Source: Phycisphaerales bacterium
GTDB lineage: Bacteria; Planctomycetota; Phycisphaerae; Phycisphaerales; UBA1924
Direction: 5' to 3'
Assembly (NCBI GenBank): GCA_040221175.1
Contig: JAVJVK010000007.1
Span: 1 to 64,000, forward strand
Length of the DNA: 64,000 nucleotides
In this document: positions 47,434-56,529 of the stretch, piece after piece
How positions within the stretch are numbered: position 1 is the first letter of the stretch
Layout: each line of letters opens with the position of its first letter
The notes under the pieces: generated by a model
What the model saw: the letters and a program-made list of their open reading frames with translations, nothing else
Databases searched by the model: none
Told to the model about the DNA's origin: nothing
Position numbers and translations under genes: made by a program

Positions 47434-47916
47434 ATGCCCGACATCCGCACGTTCCTGACGTTCAACGACCAGGCCGAACAAGCCGCCCGCTTTTACACCT
47501 CGGTGTTCCCCAACTCCGAGATCACACGCATCGCCCGCTACCCCGACTTGGGCCCCCAGGCGCCCTTCACCGCCGGCAGCGTCATGACCGTCGAGTTTAC
47601 CCTCGATGGGCGCCCCTTCACCGCCTTGAACCGCGGACCGCAATTCAGCTTCAACCAAGGCATCTCGATCGCCGTGTTGTGCGATACCCAGGACCACGTC
47701 GACGATTACTGGGGCAAGTTCGAGGCCGCCGGCGGGACGCCCGTCGCCTGCGGCTGGATCACCGACCACTTCGGCGTGTCCTGGCAGATCAATCCCAAGC
47801 GGCTGATCGACCTCATCACCGATGACGACGGCGCAAGGGCCGCCAGGGCCATGCAGGCGATGATGGGGATGGTGAAGATCGAGACCAGAGCCCTGGAAGA
47901 AGCCGTGGCCGACTGA
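47434..47916 (+). CDS. PhnB-type VOC superfamily protein
   Basis: The 160-residue protein has the PhnB/3-demethylubiquinone-like signature: FLTFNDQAEQAARFYTSVFP, the GSVMTVEFTLDGRPFTALNR strand pair and ACGWITDHFGVSWQINP near the C-terminus. VOC proteins are soluble, metal-binding beta-alpha-beta folds. Exact enzyme activity cannot be assigned. Ribosome site GGGAG precedes ATG 47434. Confidence 0.88.
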   Translation: MPDIRTFLTFNDQAEQAARFYTSVFPNSEITRIARYPDLGPQAPFTAGSVMTVEFTLDGRPFTALNRGPQFSFNQGISIAVLCDTQDHVDDYWGKFEAAGGTPVACGWITDHFGVSWQINPKRLIDLITDDDGARAARAMQAMMGMVKIETRALEEAVAD

Positions 47917-47944
47917 GGCCTTCCGGCGCTGCCCAAGAAAGCAA

Positions 47945-47977
47945 CAAGCCCCGCACGCTTAAGGCATGCGGGGCTTG
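47945..47977 (-). terminator. Terminator of tRNA-Pro (likely bidirectional)
   Basis: An 11-bp perfect stem CAAGCCCCGCA/TGCGGGGCTTG with an 11-base loop. On the minus strand it is followed by a T-rich stretch (TTGCTTTCTT). It lies 8 bases past the tRNA-Pro 3' end and 28 bases past the VOC stop, so it could serve both. Confidence 0.75.
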
Positions 47978-47985
47978 CCCATAAA

Positions 47986-48060
47986 TCGGGGTGACAGGAT
48001 TCGAACCTGCGACCTTTTGACCCCCAGTCAAACGCGCTAACCAAGCTGCGCCACACCCCG
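47986..48060 (-). tRNA. tRNA-Pro (GGG)
   Basis: The minus-strand cloverleaf has acceptor CGGGGTG/CACCCCG with discriminator A and anticodon loop CTGGGGG (anticodon GGG, reading CCC). The T-loop is GTTCGAATC. No CCA is encoded. Confidence 0.95.
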
Positions 48061-48182
48061 GGTGCTACCCCATGCCGGCCGCCCCTGACGAGACCGCCCG
48101 CACGGGCCTCGATGCTATGCCCCCTGCCGGCCCGAGGCCGCTCGAAGCCGCTCGAAGCCACCGGCCCGCCCGCCACGGCCGA

Positions 48183-48213
48183 AGAAAAGAGCCCTCCCGG
48201 CGTCCGGGAGGGC
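48183..48213 (-). terminator. Intrinsic terminator of the metalloprotease gene
   Basis: GCCCTCCCGG and CCGGGAGGGC form a perfect 10-bp stem with a 3-base loop. On the minus strand TCTTTTCTTC follows. It is about 30 bases past the stop at 48245. Confidence 0.85.
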
Positions 48214-48244
48214 CCGATCAAGGCTCACGCATCAGTCCGCGGGC

Positions 48245-50941
48245 TCAGCAGCCGGCGGCAAACTCGTTCTGGAAGGCCAGGAAGTCGAAGATGTCCAGCG
48301 TGCCGTTGCCGTCGAAGTCGGCCGAGGGGTCGCCGGCTCCAAAGGCATTCTGGAAGGCCAGGAAATCGAAGATGTCCAGCGTGCCGTTGCCGTCGAAGTC
48401 GGCCCGGCAAGCCGAGCCGCCATCGACGATGATCCGGAACGCATCGACGCCGGCCTCGGTCACCGAGTCATTGGGGGTGTCGTTGGCCACGAAACGGACG
48501 CGGAACTCGCTGGTCACGTCGACCACGTCCGACACGCGCACCGAGACCTGCACCCAGCCCGAAGGATCGTGCGAGGTGAAGTCGGCGCCCGACCAGGTCA
48601 GGCCGCCGTTGTCCGAGAACTGCACCAGGAAATCATCGGTCACGCCGTTGACGCTCTGGAACCAGCGGGCGTAGGAGACGATCGCGTCGCCATAGGCCGA
48701 AAGATCGAACTCGGGACTCACCAGGATGGTCGGCCCACCGTCGACGTCACTGTTGCCATCGACGTTATCGGTCACCCAGGCCTGACCCGAGCCATCGAAG
48801 TCGGCGGGCGGATCCTGGCGATCGCCGCCACCTGCGGGCACACCGCGATCCCATGCGCCATCGGACAGCGACGTGGACTCGACAGTCCACCCCGCGGCGG
48901 TCTCGAAGTCGAACGACACGAATTCCTCGCCCACCAGCACCGGGAAGCCGCCCTCGGAGGGAACCCGAACGGTGTCGCCCGTGTCGGCATCGGCCGTCAC
49001 GAAGTAAGCAAGATCGGTCAGCCCGGGCTGACCGGGAATCGTCGCGACGTACTCGTCGCCATCGGGCGTAAGCGACACCATCTGCGTGTCGCCGTCGATG
49101 ATCAGGCCCAGCATCTCCGTTCCCGCCACGAGGCCGGCAGTCGATTCCTCGATGCGCACCCGCACCTCGGCGCTCTGACCGGGCAGCAACTGTTCGGGAG
49201 CGTCGGCGATGCTGATGCTCAGCAGGTCCAGTTCCGGGCAGTCGATGCCGTGGCGATCGAAGGCCATGCAGATCGGCGCGTAGTTGGGCGTGCCGTTGCC
49301 GATGATGCCATCGTCATCGTCGACCGTCAGCACTTCGATGGCCGTCCGCGGCGTCGCCGAATCGCTTCCGTCGCCGCCCAGCGTGATCATCGACCACGCC
49401 ACGAACAGGTCCTGGGCACGCTCGAGCGCGGGACCCGAGCCAAGCGTGTCGCTCATGTTCAGACGGATCCAACGCCACGAGCCGCCAAGCACCTGCCCGC
49501 ACGTGTGGATCGCCGAGCCGCAGGGGTACTGCTGACGCGCTGCCTCGGGGTTTCGCACCGCTCCGCCGCCGACGAAGAAGCCCTGCCCCATCACGCCCGT
49601 GTCGTACAGGTTGATGGCCACCGAGTCGCCGTAGCCCTCGCCGAATGCACCCTGGGTGAGGCCGAGACGGTTCACGATGAAGTGCCCGTACTCGTGGGCC
49701 ACCACCGATGAGAACGCGGTGTTCACGCAGCTGCCCGCCTGACGGAAGAAGTTAATCGACAGATCACGCGAATCAAAGAACGCGTTGCAGCTGTCGTTGA
49801 TGTTCACGTAGGCGTCGGTCTGGCGATCGAGCCCCGTGAAGCCAGGCGCCCGGCTCTTCATGAAGTCGTACGTCAGGTTGGTGTGCAGGAACGCGTTCAC
49901 CTGCGCGGTCGTGAACTGTGCGGGGCTCGGGTTGAACAGCAGTTCGGCCGGGCCGGGAGGCGTCACCATGTCGCTGGCGGTAATCTCCGAACCAGCGGTG
50001 TCCGTCACGGCCACCCACGGACCAACCAAAGCACCCTGCACCGTCACCGACGATGCGCCGGCGTGCGGAATCACGAAATCGCCGTTCAAGTCGCTCGTCG
50101 CGCTCGCGCCACCCGAGATCATGACCTGCAGCAACGGCAACCGCTGCGACACCGGCGGATTGCTCGTGGTGTCGGGCAGGATGCCCGGCGTCGCCATACC
50201 ACTGACCGTGCCCTCGACGTCCACGTGCGACACCGTCGACTGCACGAGCAACTGCTCGCCCGTCTCGGCGTCAACAAACACCTCGTAAGCCTGATCCACG
50301 ATCGGGAAGCTCGCGTGCTCGGCCGTCACGCGCCATGCCGGACGGGTCTGGCCCGACTCCACGCCATCGCCGCCGTGGAAGAACGCCACGAGCTCCGGCT
50401 GGCTGAAGTTCACGAAGTTCATGAAGCGAACATCGTCCCGCACCGATGCCACGGCTTGGTCGGCCGTAAGGAACACCGAATCACGCAGATCGCCGTCGGT
50501 GTTCTGCGCCAGCTTGCCCGAGGCATAGACCACGGCGTGATCAACGCCGCGATCGAGCACCAGCACGCGACCCACGCCCAGGTGCACCGGAAGGCCATCG
50601 ATCGTCTGGTTGAACAGGAACGCCGTGAACTTGCCGTCGCGAACCTCGGTCTGGTGCGCCAGCTCCAGCGTCAGCTCACCAACGCCGAACTCCGAGCCGT
50701 GCTGCGCGAGGAAGTCCATGGCCGCCTGCTCGGCCGTCAGCCCCGTGGTCATGGGCACGCCATAGAACGCCTCGATTCGCCCCGCCTCGTGCTCGAGCGT
50801 GCGAACGCCCGGATACGCCTCGGCCAGGCTGTCGCCGATCACGATGACGTCGTCGGCCGATGCCGACGCCACGGCCATCAATCCAACGCCAAGACCGGCC
50901 ACCAGTCGAATAGCAACGGCGTTCTTCTTACTTCCTCGCAT
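48245..50941 (-). CDS. Secreted zinc metalloprotease with dockerin-like module
   Basis: The 898-residue protein starts at ATG 50941 after GGGAGG. It has a signal peptide (about 1-28), an FTP-like/propeptide-like region (about 30-250), and a catalytic domain with the gluzincin motif H416-E-Y-G-H420 in VVAHEYGHFIVNR and a probable third ligand in GEGYGDSVAI, resembling the M36/fungalysin group. Downstream (about 660-840) are a jelly-roll-like region (FDFETAAGWTVES, WYARWFQSV-type strands) and the terminal 54-residue Cys-bracketed dockerin-like module. It is secreted; the substrate is unknown. Confidence 0.85.
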   Translation of the reverse strand: MRGSKKNAVAIRLVAGLGVGLMAVASASADDVIVIGDSLAEAYPGVRTLEHEAGRIEAFYGVPMTTGLTAEQAAMDFLAQHGSEFGVGELTLELAHQTEVRDGKFTAFLFNQTIDGLPVHLGVGRVLVLDRGVDHAVVYASGKLAQNTDGDLRDSVFLTADQAVASVRDDVRFMNFVNFSQPELVAFFHGGDGVESGQTRPAWRVTAEHASFPIVDQAYEVFVDAETGEQLLVQSTVSHVDVEGTVSGMATPGILPDTTSNPPVSQRLPLLQVMISGGASATSDLNGDFVIPHAGASSVTVQGALVGPWVAVTDTAGSEITASDMVTPPGPAELLFNPSPAQFTTAQVNAFLHTNLTYDFMKSRAPGFTGLDRQTDAYVNINDSCNAFFDSRDLSINFFRQAGSCVNTAFSSVVAHEYGHFIVNRLGLTQGAFGEGYGDSVAINLYDTGVMGQGFFVGGGAVRNPEAARQQYPCGSAIHTCGQVLGGSWRWIRLNMSDTLGSGPALERAQDLFVAWSMITLGGDGSDSATPRTAIEVLTVDDDDGIIGNGTPNYAPICMAFDRHGIDCPELDLLSISIADAPEQLLPGQSAEVRVRIEESTAGLVAGTEMLGLIIDGDTQMVSLTPDGDEYVATIPGQPGLTDLAYFVTADADTGDTVRVPSEGGFPVLVGEEFVSFDFETAAGWTVESTSLSDGAWDRGVPAGGGDRQDPPADFDGSGQAWVTDNVDGNSDVDGGPTILVSPEFDLSAYGDAIVSYARWFQSVNGVTDDFLVQFSDNGGLTWSGADFTSHDPSGWVQVSVRVSDVVDVTSEFRVRFVANDTPNDSVTEAGVDAFRIIVDGGSACRADFDGNGTLDIFDFLAFQNAFGAGDPSADFDGNGTLDIFDFLAFQNEFAAGC

Positions 50942-51360
50942 GGAAATCCTCCCCTGTTCTCGGGATGTGGGTTGCATCGCCGGTGGCGCCCGACTCGGGC
51001 CAGCGCCGCACGCGGTCGATTCGTCCGGCAACACGGATTCACCGGCAACCAGACGAGAACTGTTACAAGTTTGCCAGAACGCCCGTTACGAGCCATTGTG
51101 ACGCGCGAACGCACCACGGGCCACGCCAAAGCACGCCCAGGCGCCAGATTCCCCGCCGACGCCCGCATAGACGTCAATATCCGAGACCCGTCCGCATAAC
51201 CCCCACCCATCCGCGGATGGTCTACGTTGCAAAAGCTCGGGAATCCCAACATGTCGAGCACCGCCGGATAAAAAAGCAAGGAGCCGCCCTCCTCAGGCGG
51301 CCCCTTCGCGACATCGGATGCGGGCCCGAACGAGCCCGGGCTCCGACAGGGATCAGAAAC
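50942..51360. other. Intergenic region with a terminator and protease leader
   Basis: These 419 bases hold no gene. The terminator of the subtilase lies at 51270-51304. The remainder must hold the metalloprotease promoter, but no clear pair of promoter boxes is seen. Confidence 0.5.
51270..51304 (-). terminator. Intrinsic terminator of the subtilase gene
   Basis: On the minus strand GGGGCCGCC pairs with GGCGGCTCC (9 bp, one G-U wobble) and is followed by TTGCTTTTTTA. It lies about 55 bases past the stop at 51361. Confidence 0.85.
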
Positions 51361-54300
51361 TCAGCAACCCGCGGCGAACTCGTTCTGGAACGCCAGGAAG
51401 TCGAAGATGTTCAACTCACCGTCGCCATCGAAGTCCGCGGCCAGATCACCCGACGCAAAGGCGTTCTGGAACGCCAGGAAGTCGAAGATGTCCAGCTCGC
51501 CATTGCCATCGAAATCGGCCCGGCAACCGGTGCCGTCGTCGCAGCGGAAGCCACGCACGCTGACCGCATCCACCGACGCCTCGGTCGCCGAGTCGTTGGG
51601 GCTGTCGGCCACGCTGAAGCGCAGCTGCACCGCGTTGGTCAGGTCAACGTAGTCGGTGACGGCGATCTCCATCTCGGTCCAGTCCTCGCCACCGGCGGCG
51701 TGGTCGACCGACTCGATGGTCGTCCAACCCGTGCCGTCGGTGATCTCGACCAGCAGGCGATCGTTGTCGGTCAGGCCCGCACGCTGATCGTCGTTCCAGA
51801 ACCAGCGGGCGTACCGCAGGGTCACGTCAGCCGGAGCACCGGCCAGCAGGAATACCGGCGACGTCAGGATCGTCGGACCACCGTCCACGTCCTCGCCGCG
51901 CTCGTTGCCGGTCACGAAGGCCTGGCCCGAGCCATCGAAGTCGTTGTCCGGAGCGCCGCGGAAGCCATCGGGCGTGCCCAGCTCCCAGTCGCCGCTGATG
52001 GTCGTGCCCGACATGTTCCAGCCGGAAACGGTCTCGAAGTCGAACATGCCGTAGTCCAGGTCCTCACCGATGCGATCCACCGTGTAGGGACCATCGGCGC
52101 CCAGGGCCGGCAGCGTCACCACGGTGCCGCCGTCGCCGGTGACCTCCATGTAGAACGCCGGGCTCGTGCCGCACGTGGTCTCGGGCAGGTCGAAGACCCA
52201 GGTGTCGCCCGAGAGGGTCATGTCGGCGCGGGTGAAGCCCGAGCCGGTCATGTCGTAGTAGATCGACGGCGAGCCGACGAGCATCTCGTCGCCTTCGATG
52301 ACCTCGACTTCGACGTTCAGGGCCGTGCCCGGAAGCGCGATGTCCGGAACATCCGAAACCAGCGACATGCCGATCGCCGGGGTCACGCCAGCAACCACCA
52401 GCGAGTACACCGAGTCGAGCTCGGCCGTCGCGGGATGGCCGTCCTGGTTGATCTCGTCGCCAAGGACCTCCACGGTCCATACGCCGCCCTCGGGCGAATC
52501 GACGAACACGTTCTCGACGTTGTCAAGATCGTTGGGCGAGCCGCCGGGCGTGGAGAAGTTGCCGTTGGTCAGGCCGTTGTTGCCGTAGTACACCGCGCCG
52601 CTGGGCGAGGTCACCTTCAGGGTCAGGTCGTTGATGCGGTGCTTGCTCGACGACGTCGTGCCGCTCGGATCGCGGTACACCATCGTCACGCGCAGATCCG
52701 GCTCGTCGCTGGCGACCTTCAGCGGGTAGCTGTTGGCGCTCAGCGGGGTCACCGGCTGGTTGGCGTCGACGATGAAGAACCGCTCGCGCTCGTCGTAGAG
52801 CTTGCCCACGTCGGCAAGGCCCCAGCCCTGACGCATACGGTTCAGGTCGTCGCTCGAGCTGGCAAAGTCATACTGCAGGCCCGTGTTGATCATCATGGCC
52901 TTGGCCGTGCTCGACACCGGACGGTTCTCGAAGACCGTGCCACCGGGCACCGCCACCGGACCGAACACGCCCTCGTTCCACATCTGGTAGAACAGGCCGA
53001 TGTGGCCGGCGGTAATGGGCGTAGCGCCCGACGTGCCACCGAATTGCGTGTACGACGTGGGCGAACCGGTGGTCGCCGCGATGGTCGAGTCGTAGAAGTG
53101 GCTCAGATCGGGCTTGATGCGCCCGTCCGAAGCCGGACCCGTGCTGCCCGCGCTGCCGCCGTGGCGGTCGTCGGTCCGCGTCAGCGTGCCGAAGTGGTTG
53201 ATGCCACCGACGGCCACGATGTTCTTCGCCCAGGCCTGGGGACGGCTGGGCGTGCTGCCCGAGTTCGACTGGCTCTGGGTAATCGTGATGTTGTGGTCGA
53301 ACAGGATGTCGTCCATCTCGGCCGACACGGTCGTGTAATCAGTCGTGCGAGGGTCGCCCCAGCTGTTGGTCTGGAACACCGCGCGGTACGGGCCCGACGG
53401 ATCGACCAGACGCGCCGTGTGCGCGTAGCGGTCGCCCAGGGCGCCGTACGCCGCGATGATCGTCTGCTCGGCATCGGGCAGGAAGCCGCGAGCCTGCGGG
53501 TTGGTGCCCGGCGCGAACACGATGCTGAACACGCTCGTGCCGTGCGACTGGCTGCCCACGGCGCCGTGCAGCAACGGAGCCGGGCTCATGCCGCTGAACT
53601 CCTGGTGGCTCAGGTACAGGCCGCTGTCCATGACCTCGGCGCGAACGCCCTCGCCGCTGTAGCCGGTCTCGTTCTCGACGTAATCGGCGCCGCCGATCAT
53701 GCGGGCGATGTCCACGTCCGGCTCGGGCTCGCCGCGCACGTCCATGAAGAGCACGTCGCTGCGCTGGGCGACCGCCAGCAGCTGTGCGTCGGTCAGCCAG
53801 GCCTGCAGGCGGCCGACCGGCTCGGACTCCAGGTCGATCGCCGCGCCCATCGCGCGGATGTGCTGTGCCAAGCCCTTCAGCGAACCCTCGCCGCGACGCA
53901 GCGTCTGGATCGAATAACGCTGGAACGTCGTCGAGTCACCCGAACCGCTCAGCGCCAGGCGCTGCAGGTCCGGCTCGTCGAGCTTGTAGGCCGGGTGATA
54001 CTCGCCCACCCACCGCACGAAGGGCAATGCACGAACGGCATCGACCATGCTCTCGTCGATCGTCACGATCTGTGCCTGGTCGGGCAGGAAGCGCTCGACC
54101 GTGCCGCCCAGGCGAGCGATCGCCTGGCCGTACGCCTCGAGCGGCTGGCTGATGTACTGCACGATGAATGCCTGGTTGCCGTCCACGGCCTTGAGCTGAT
54201 CGGGCACCGCCGGAATGAAGCCGGCAGGATCGAACTCGGCATAACGCAGCATGATCGTGCCGCGCTGTTCCACCACACGCTGCTCGGCCCGGCCGTCGAG

Positions 54301-54483
54301 GCTGATTGCCACCATCGGCTGGCCCGCGTCGGTCCACGTCCGGACGTAGCCGTCGCCAACACGAACGGTCTGCGCTTGCGTCGGCTTGGCAAGCTGCTGC
54401 GACGCCAAGGCCAGACCACTGCTGGCCAGCAGCACCGCCGCCGAAGCCGCCATCACCGTCAATCGATTAGTTCCACGCTGCAT
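51361..54483 (-). CDS. Secreted subtilisin-like (S8) serine protease with dockerin-like module
   Basis: The 1040-residue protein starts at ATG 54483 behind AGAGGA. It has a signal peptide (about 1-27), a propeptide-like region (about 30-270), and an S8 catalytic domain with triad Asp286 (AEVMDSGLYLS), His314 (SQSHGTSVFS) and Ser485 (FGGTSGATPI). A proprotein-convertase-like beta domain follows (TVEVLGDEINQDGHP). The C-terminus has strands like the metalloprotease (FDFETVSGWNMSG) and ends with the 54-residue Cys-bracketed dockerin-like module. It is secreted; substrate unknown. Confidence 0.92.
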   Translation of the reverse strand: MQRGTNRLTVMAASAAVLLASSGLALASQQLAKPTQAQTVRVGDGYVRTWTDAGQPMVAISLDGRAEQRVVEQRGTIMLRYAEFDPAGFIPAVPDQLKAVDGNQAFIVQYISQPLEAYGQAIARLGGTVERFLPDQAQIVTIDESMVDAVRALPFVRWVGEYHPAYKLDEPDLQRLALSGSGDSTTFQRYSIQTLRRGEGSLKGLAQHIRAMGAAIDLESEPVGRLQAWLTDAQLLAVAQRSDVLFMDVRGEPEPDVDIARMIGGADYVENETGYSGEGVRAEVMDSGLYLSHQEFSGMSPAPLLHGAVGSQSHGTSVFSIVFAPGTNPQARGFLPDAEQTIIAAYGALGDRYAHTARLVDPSGPYRAVFQTNSWGDPRTTDYTTVSAEMDDILFDHNITITQSQSNSGSTPSRPQAWAKNIVAVGGINHFGTLTRTDDRHGGSAGSTGPASDGRIKPDLSHFYDSTIAATTGSPTSYTQFGGTSGATPITAGHIGLFYQMWNEGVFGPVAVPGGTVFENRPVSSTAKAMMINTGLQYDFASSSDDLNRMRQGWGLADVGKLYDERERFFIVDANQPVTPLSANSYPLKVASDEPDLRVTMVYRDPSGTTSSSKHRINDLTLKVTSPSGAVYYGNNGLTNGNFSTPGGSPNDLDNVENVFVDSPEGGVWTVEVLGDEINQDGHPATAELDSVYSLVVAGVTPAIGMSLVSDVPDIALPGTALNVEVEVIEGDEMLVGSPSIYYDMTGSGFTRADMTLSGDTWVFDLPETTCGTSPAFYMEVTGDGGTVVTLPALGADGPYTVDRIGEDLDYGMFDFETVSGWNMSGTTISGDWELGTPDGFRGAPDNDFDGSGQAFVTGNERGEDVDGGPTILTSPVFLLAGAPADVTLRYARWFWNDDQRAGLTDNDRLLVEITDGTGWTTIESVDHAAGGEDWTEMEIAVTDYVDLTNAVQLRFSVADSPNDSATEASVDAVSVRGFRCDDGTGCRADFDGNGELDIFDFLAFQNAFASGDLAADFDGDGELNIFDFLAFQNEFAAGC

Positions 54484-54770
54484 GTGTCGTCCTCTTCCTG
54501 ATGAGCTGTGGGGTGCCCGAAACACGCCCCCCGGGCATGCACGGCAACGCCGGGCATTCCAGCGTCTACGCCTTGCAATACAACACGCCGGGCCGGTGCG
54601 TAACCGGCTTCGGGGGTTCCTATACAATGGCGGAAAAGCCGCAGAACCACAAGCCCTTTTGCACGGCTTTCGACACCAACCGCCGCACAAACCGGGCCTT
54701 CAGTCCGGATAACCCCGCTCTTCGGTTTTCGATTGGTCCGCATCGAGCCCGGGGCTCAAGATCAACGGAA

Positions 54771-54852
54771 TGGGCGAGGAGGGATTCGAACCCCCGAAGG
54801 CATTGCCAGCAGATTTACAGTCTGCCCCCTTTGGCCACTTGGGTACTCGCCC
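54771..54852 (-). tRNA. tRNA-Tyr (GUA)
   Basis: The 82-base minus-strand cloverleaf has acceptor GGGCGAG/CTCGCCC with discriminator A, anticodon loop CTGTAAA (GTA), and a long variable arm as in bacterial Tyr tRNA. T-loop GTTCGAATC. No CCA is encoded. Confidence 0.95.
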
Positions 54853-54891
54853 GCTGGGCCACCATCGTAGCCAGCGAATCGATCGAAGGCC

Positions 54892-55701
54892 TCAAGACTC
54901 GGCCTGATCAGCCCCGGAAACATCCGCCGCGATCTCCAACGGCGGCGGCTCCACGGGCTTGCCCCGGCGCTGCGGCAACGCCACCGGCTGCGTGCGTCCG
55001 CCCTGCACCACCGGCACCAGCAAGGGCTGGCCCGCCTGCGGATCACCCGACATCCAGACCACCAGGTCGCGCACCGGGCCGCCGCGAGCAAAGTCGAACT
55101 GCCGATAAGCCTGGCGCGGCGGCCCCTTGCGAACCGAGCCTCCACCAACCCCATTGGCCTCGAGAAAACCCGCCACCGCGCCGATCACCTCGGGCTCGGG
55201 CAGACCTCCGCCCCGCTCGTGCAGAAAAGCACAGGGACAACCCGCCGAGAGGACCTGACCCGGTGCCGCGAGATAAAGGTCTCCGCCGAACTCCATGGCC
55301 TCCAGAAGACCCGCCAGCTCCGCCGGGTGCTCCAGGCTCAACGCGTCCGAATCCACGCACCACTCGATGCCCGACGCCTGGGCGTCCAGAACGGCCCGCC
55401 GCGCATCATCGAGCAGCTCGTGCAGTTCCTCGGGCCACGGCTCGTCGGCCCAGATCTTCGCCAGGTCGGCCGCGTGCCGATCGATGCCCACCGAGGCGGT
55501 ATCGATCGCCAAACCCCGGCTCTCGTCCAGATCGTGCTCGTCCAGATCGCCCAGGGCCAGCGCAATGGCCTGCAGCCCGATGATCGCCGGCACGCTCTGG
55601 CGCCATCGACCACCAGCGCCCTCGGTGGGCAACGCCACCGCCGAGCGCGCAAACTCGGTCCAACGCGCAAGCAGCACCGCCCAGGTCATCGCTTCAGGCA
55701 T
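54892..55701 (-). CDS. Hypothetical protein
   Basis: The 269-residue product starts MPEAMTWAVLLARW. I do not recognise the family. It is soluble and mildly acidic, with a helical N-terminal half (IIGLQAIALALGDLDEHDL) and a C-terminal disordered Pro/Gln stretch. Its start lies 21 bases past the stop of adk and on the same strand, so it may be cotranscribed. tRNA-Tyr lies 39 bases downstream. Confidence 0.7.
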   Translation of the reverse strand: MPEAMTWAVLLARWTEFARSAVALPTEGAGGRWRQSVPAIIGLQAIALALGDLDEHDLDESRGLAIDTASVGIDRHAADLAKIWADEPWPEELHELLDDARRAVLDAQASGIEWCVDSDALSLEHPAELAGLLEAMEFGGDLYLAAPGQVLSAGCPCAFLHERGGGLPEPEVIGAVAGFLEANGVGGGSVRKGPPRQAYRQFDFARGGPVRDLVVWMSGDPQAGQPLLVPVVQGGRTQPVALPQRRGKPVEPPPLEIAADVSGADQAES

Positions 55702-55722
55702 GCCGCAAGCCTACGCCGATCG

Positions 55723-56352
55723 CTACAGATCGCCTTCCATCTCCCGCTGGCCGAACAAGCGATCGTGGATGGGCGCCAAGGCCTCGAGGGTGTGCTGGAG
55801 CACCTGCACCGGCGTCCCGATGGCGTCGACCTCGTGGATCAGCTTGTTGGGATAGAAATCCAGCACGGGACGCGTCTCGTGCTCATAAACCTCCCACCGC
55901 CGACGGATCACGTCTTCCCTGGCATCATCGGCCCGATTCTCGCGCAACGCCCGCTTGCGGAGCCGCATCAGCATGGCGCTCATGTCCCGGCAGACCAGGT
56001 GCACGATCGCCTTGACCTCGATGTGCTCTTCGAGCAGCTTGGCCTGCTTCACGTTCCGGGGAATCCCGTCCAGCACCAGCAGCTCGGCGTGCGGCTTGTA
56101 GTAGCTCAGGGTCATCTGCGCGTGCAGATTCTCCTTCCACATGTCCACCGTCACGTCGTCGGGCACCAGTTCGCCCTTGGACGAATACTCGTAGAACGTC
56201 CGCCCCAGCGGCGTGTGGATGTCCAGCGTGCGGAACACCTCGCCGCACGACAGGTGATAGAACCCCGGGATCTGCCCGAGGATCTTGCCCTGCGTGCCCT
56301 TGCCCGCTCCGGGAGCGCCGAACAGCAACGCGGTTGGAACACGATCGGCCAT
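55723..56352 (-). CDS. adk: Adenylate kinase (short-LID type)
   Basis: The 209-residue enzyme catalyses AMP + ATP to 2 ADP. ATG 56352 is chosen because GGGGAGG lies just upstream. The P-loop is FGAPGAGKGTQ at 11-21; the AMP region has LSCGEVFR and the Arg-rich LVLDGIPRNVKQAKLL; the DD-x-x-x-D-V-I-x-x-R equivalent is DDAREDVIRRR. The LID is short, as in AK1/UMP-kinase-like forms, with no zinc Cys cluster. It is 177 bases downstream of fusA. Confidence 0.93.
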   Translation of the reverse strand: MADRVPTALLFGAPGAGKGTQGKILGQIPGFYHLSCGEVFRTLDIHTPLGRTFYEYSSKGELVPDDVTVDMWKENLHAQMTLSYYKPHAELLVLDGIPRNVKQAKLLEEHIEVKAIVHLVCRDMSAMLMRLRKRALRENRADDAREDVIRRRWEVYEHETRPVLDFYPNKLIHEVDAIGTPVQVLQHTLEALAPIHDRLFGQREMEGDL

Positions 56353-56529
56353 CGTGGCCTCCCCTTCACTGGACTGTGGCGAGCCGAACAAGCCCCGCCG
56401 GAAACGTGCCCCCAAGCATAACGCCCACGCGGGTGGAAGGCCCGTTTCGGGGCCCCGCCATGCGTGGGCGTGTGCGTTTTCTGACGGTTTTTTTGATCGC
56501 CGCCGCCCCGACCGGGCCGGCAAGTCCGA

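Noticed and set aside
50965-54501. 1178-codon plus-strand frame opposite the subtilase
   Set aside because: Low-complexity translation; the minus strand holds a full S8 catalytic triad and dockerin-like end.
56488-56494. T run after a GC-rich stretch as a plus-strand terminator
   Set aside because: No plus-strand gene lies upstream and no clear stem precedes it; on the minus strand it is an A run.
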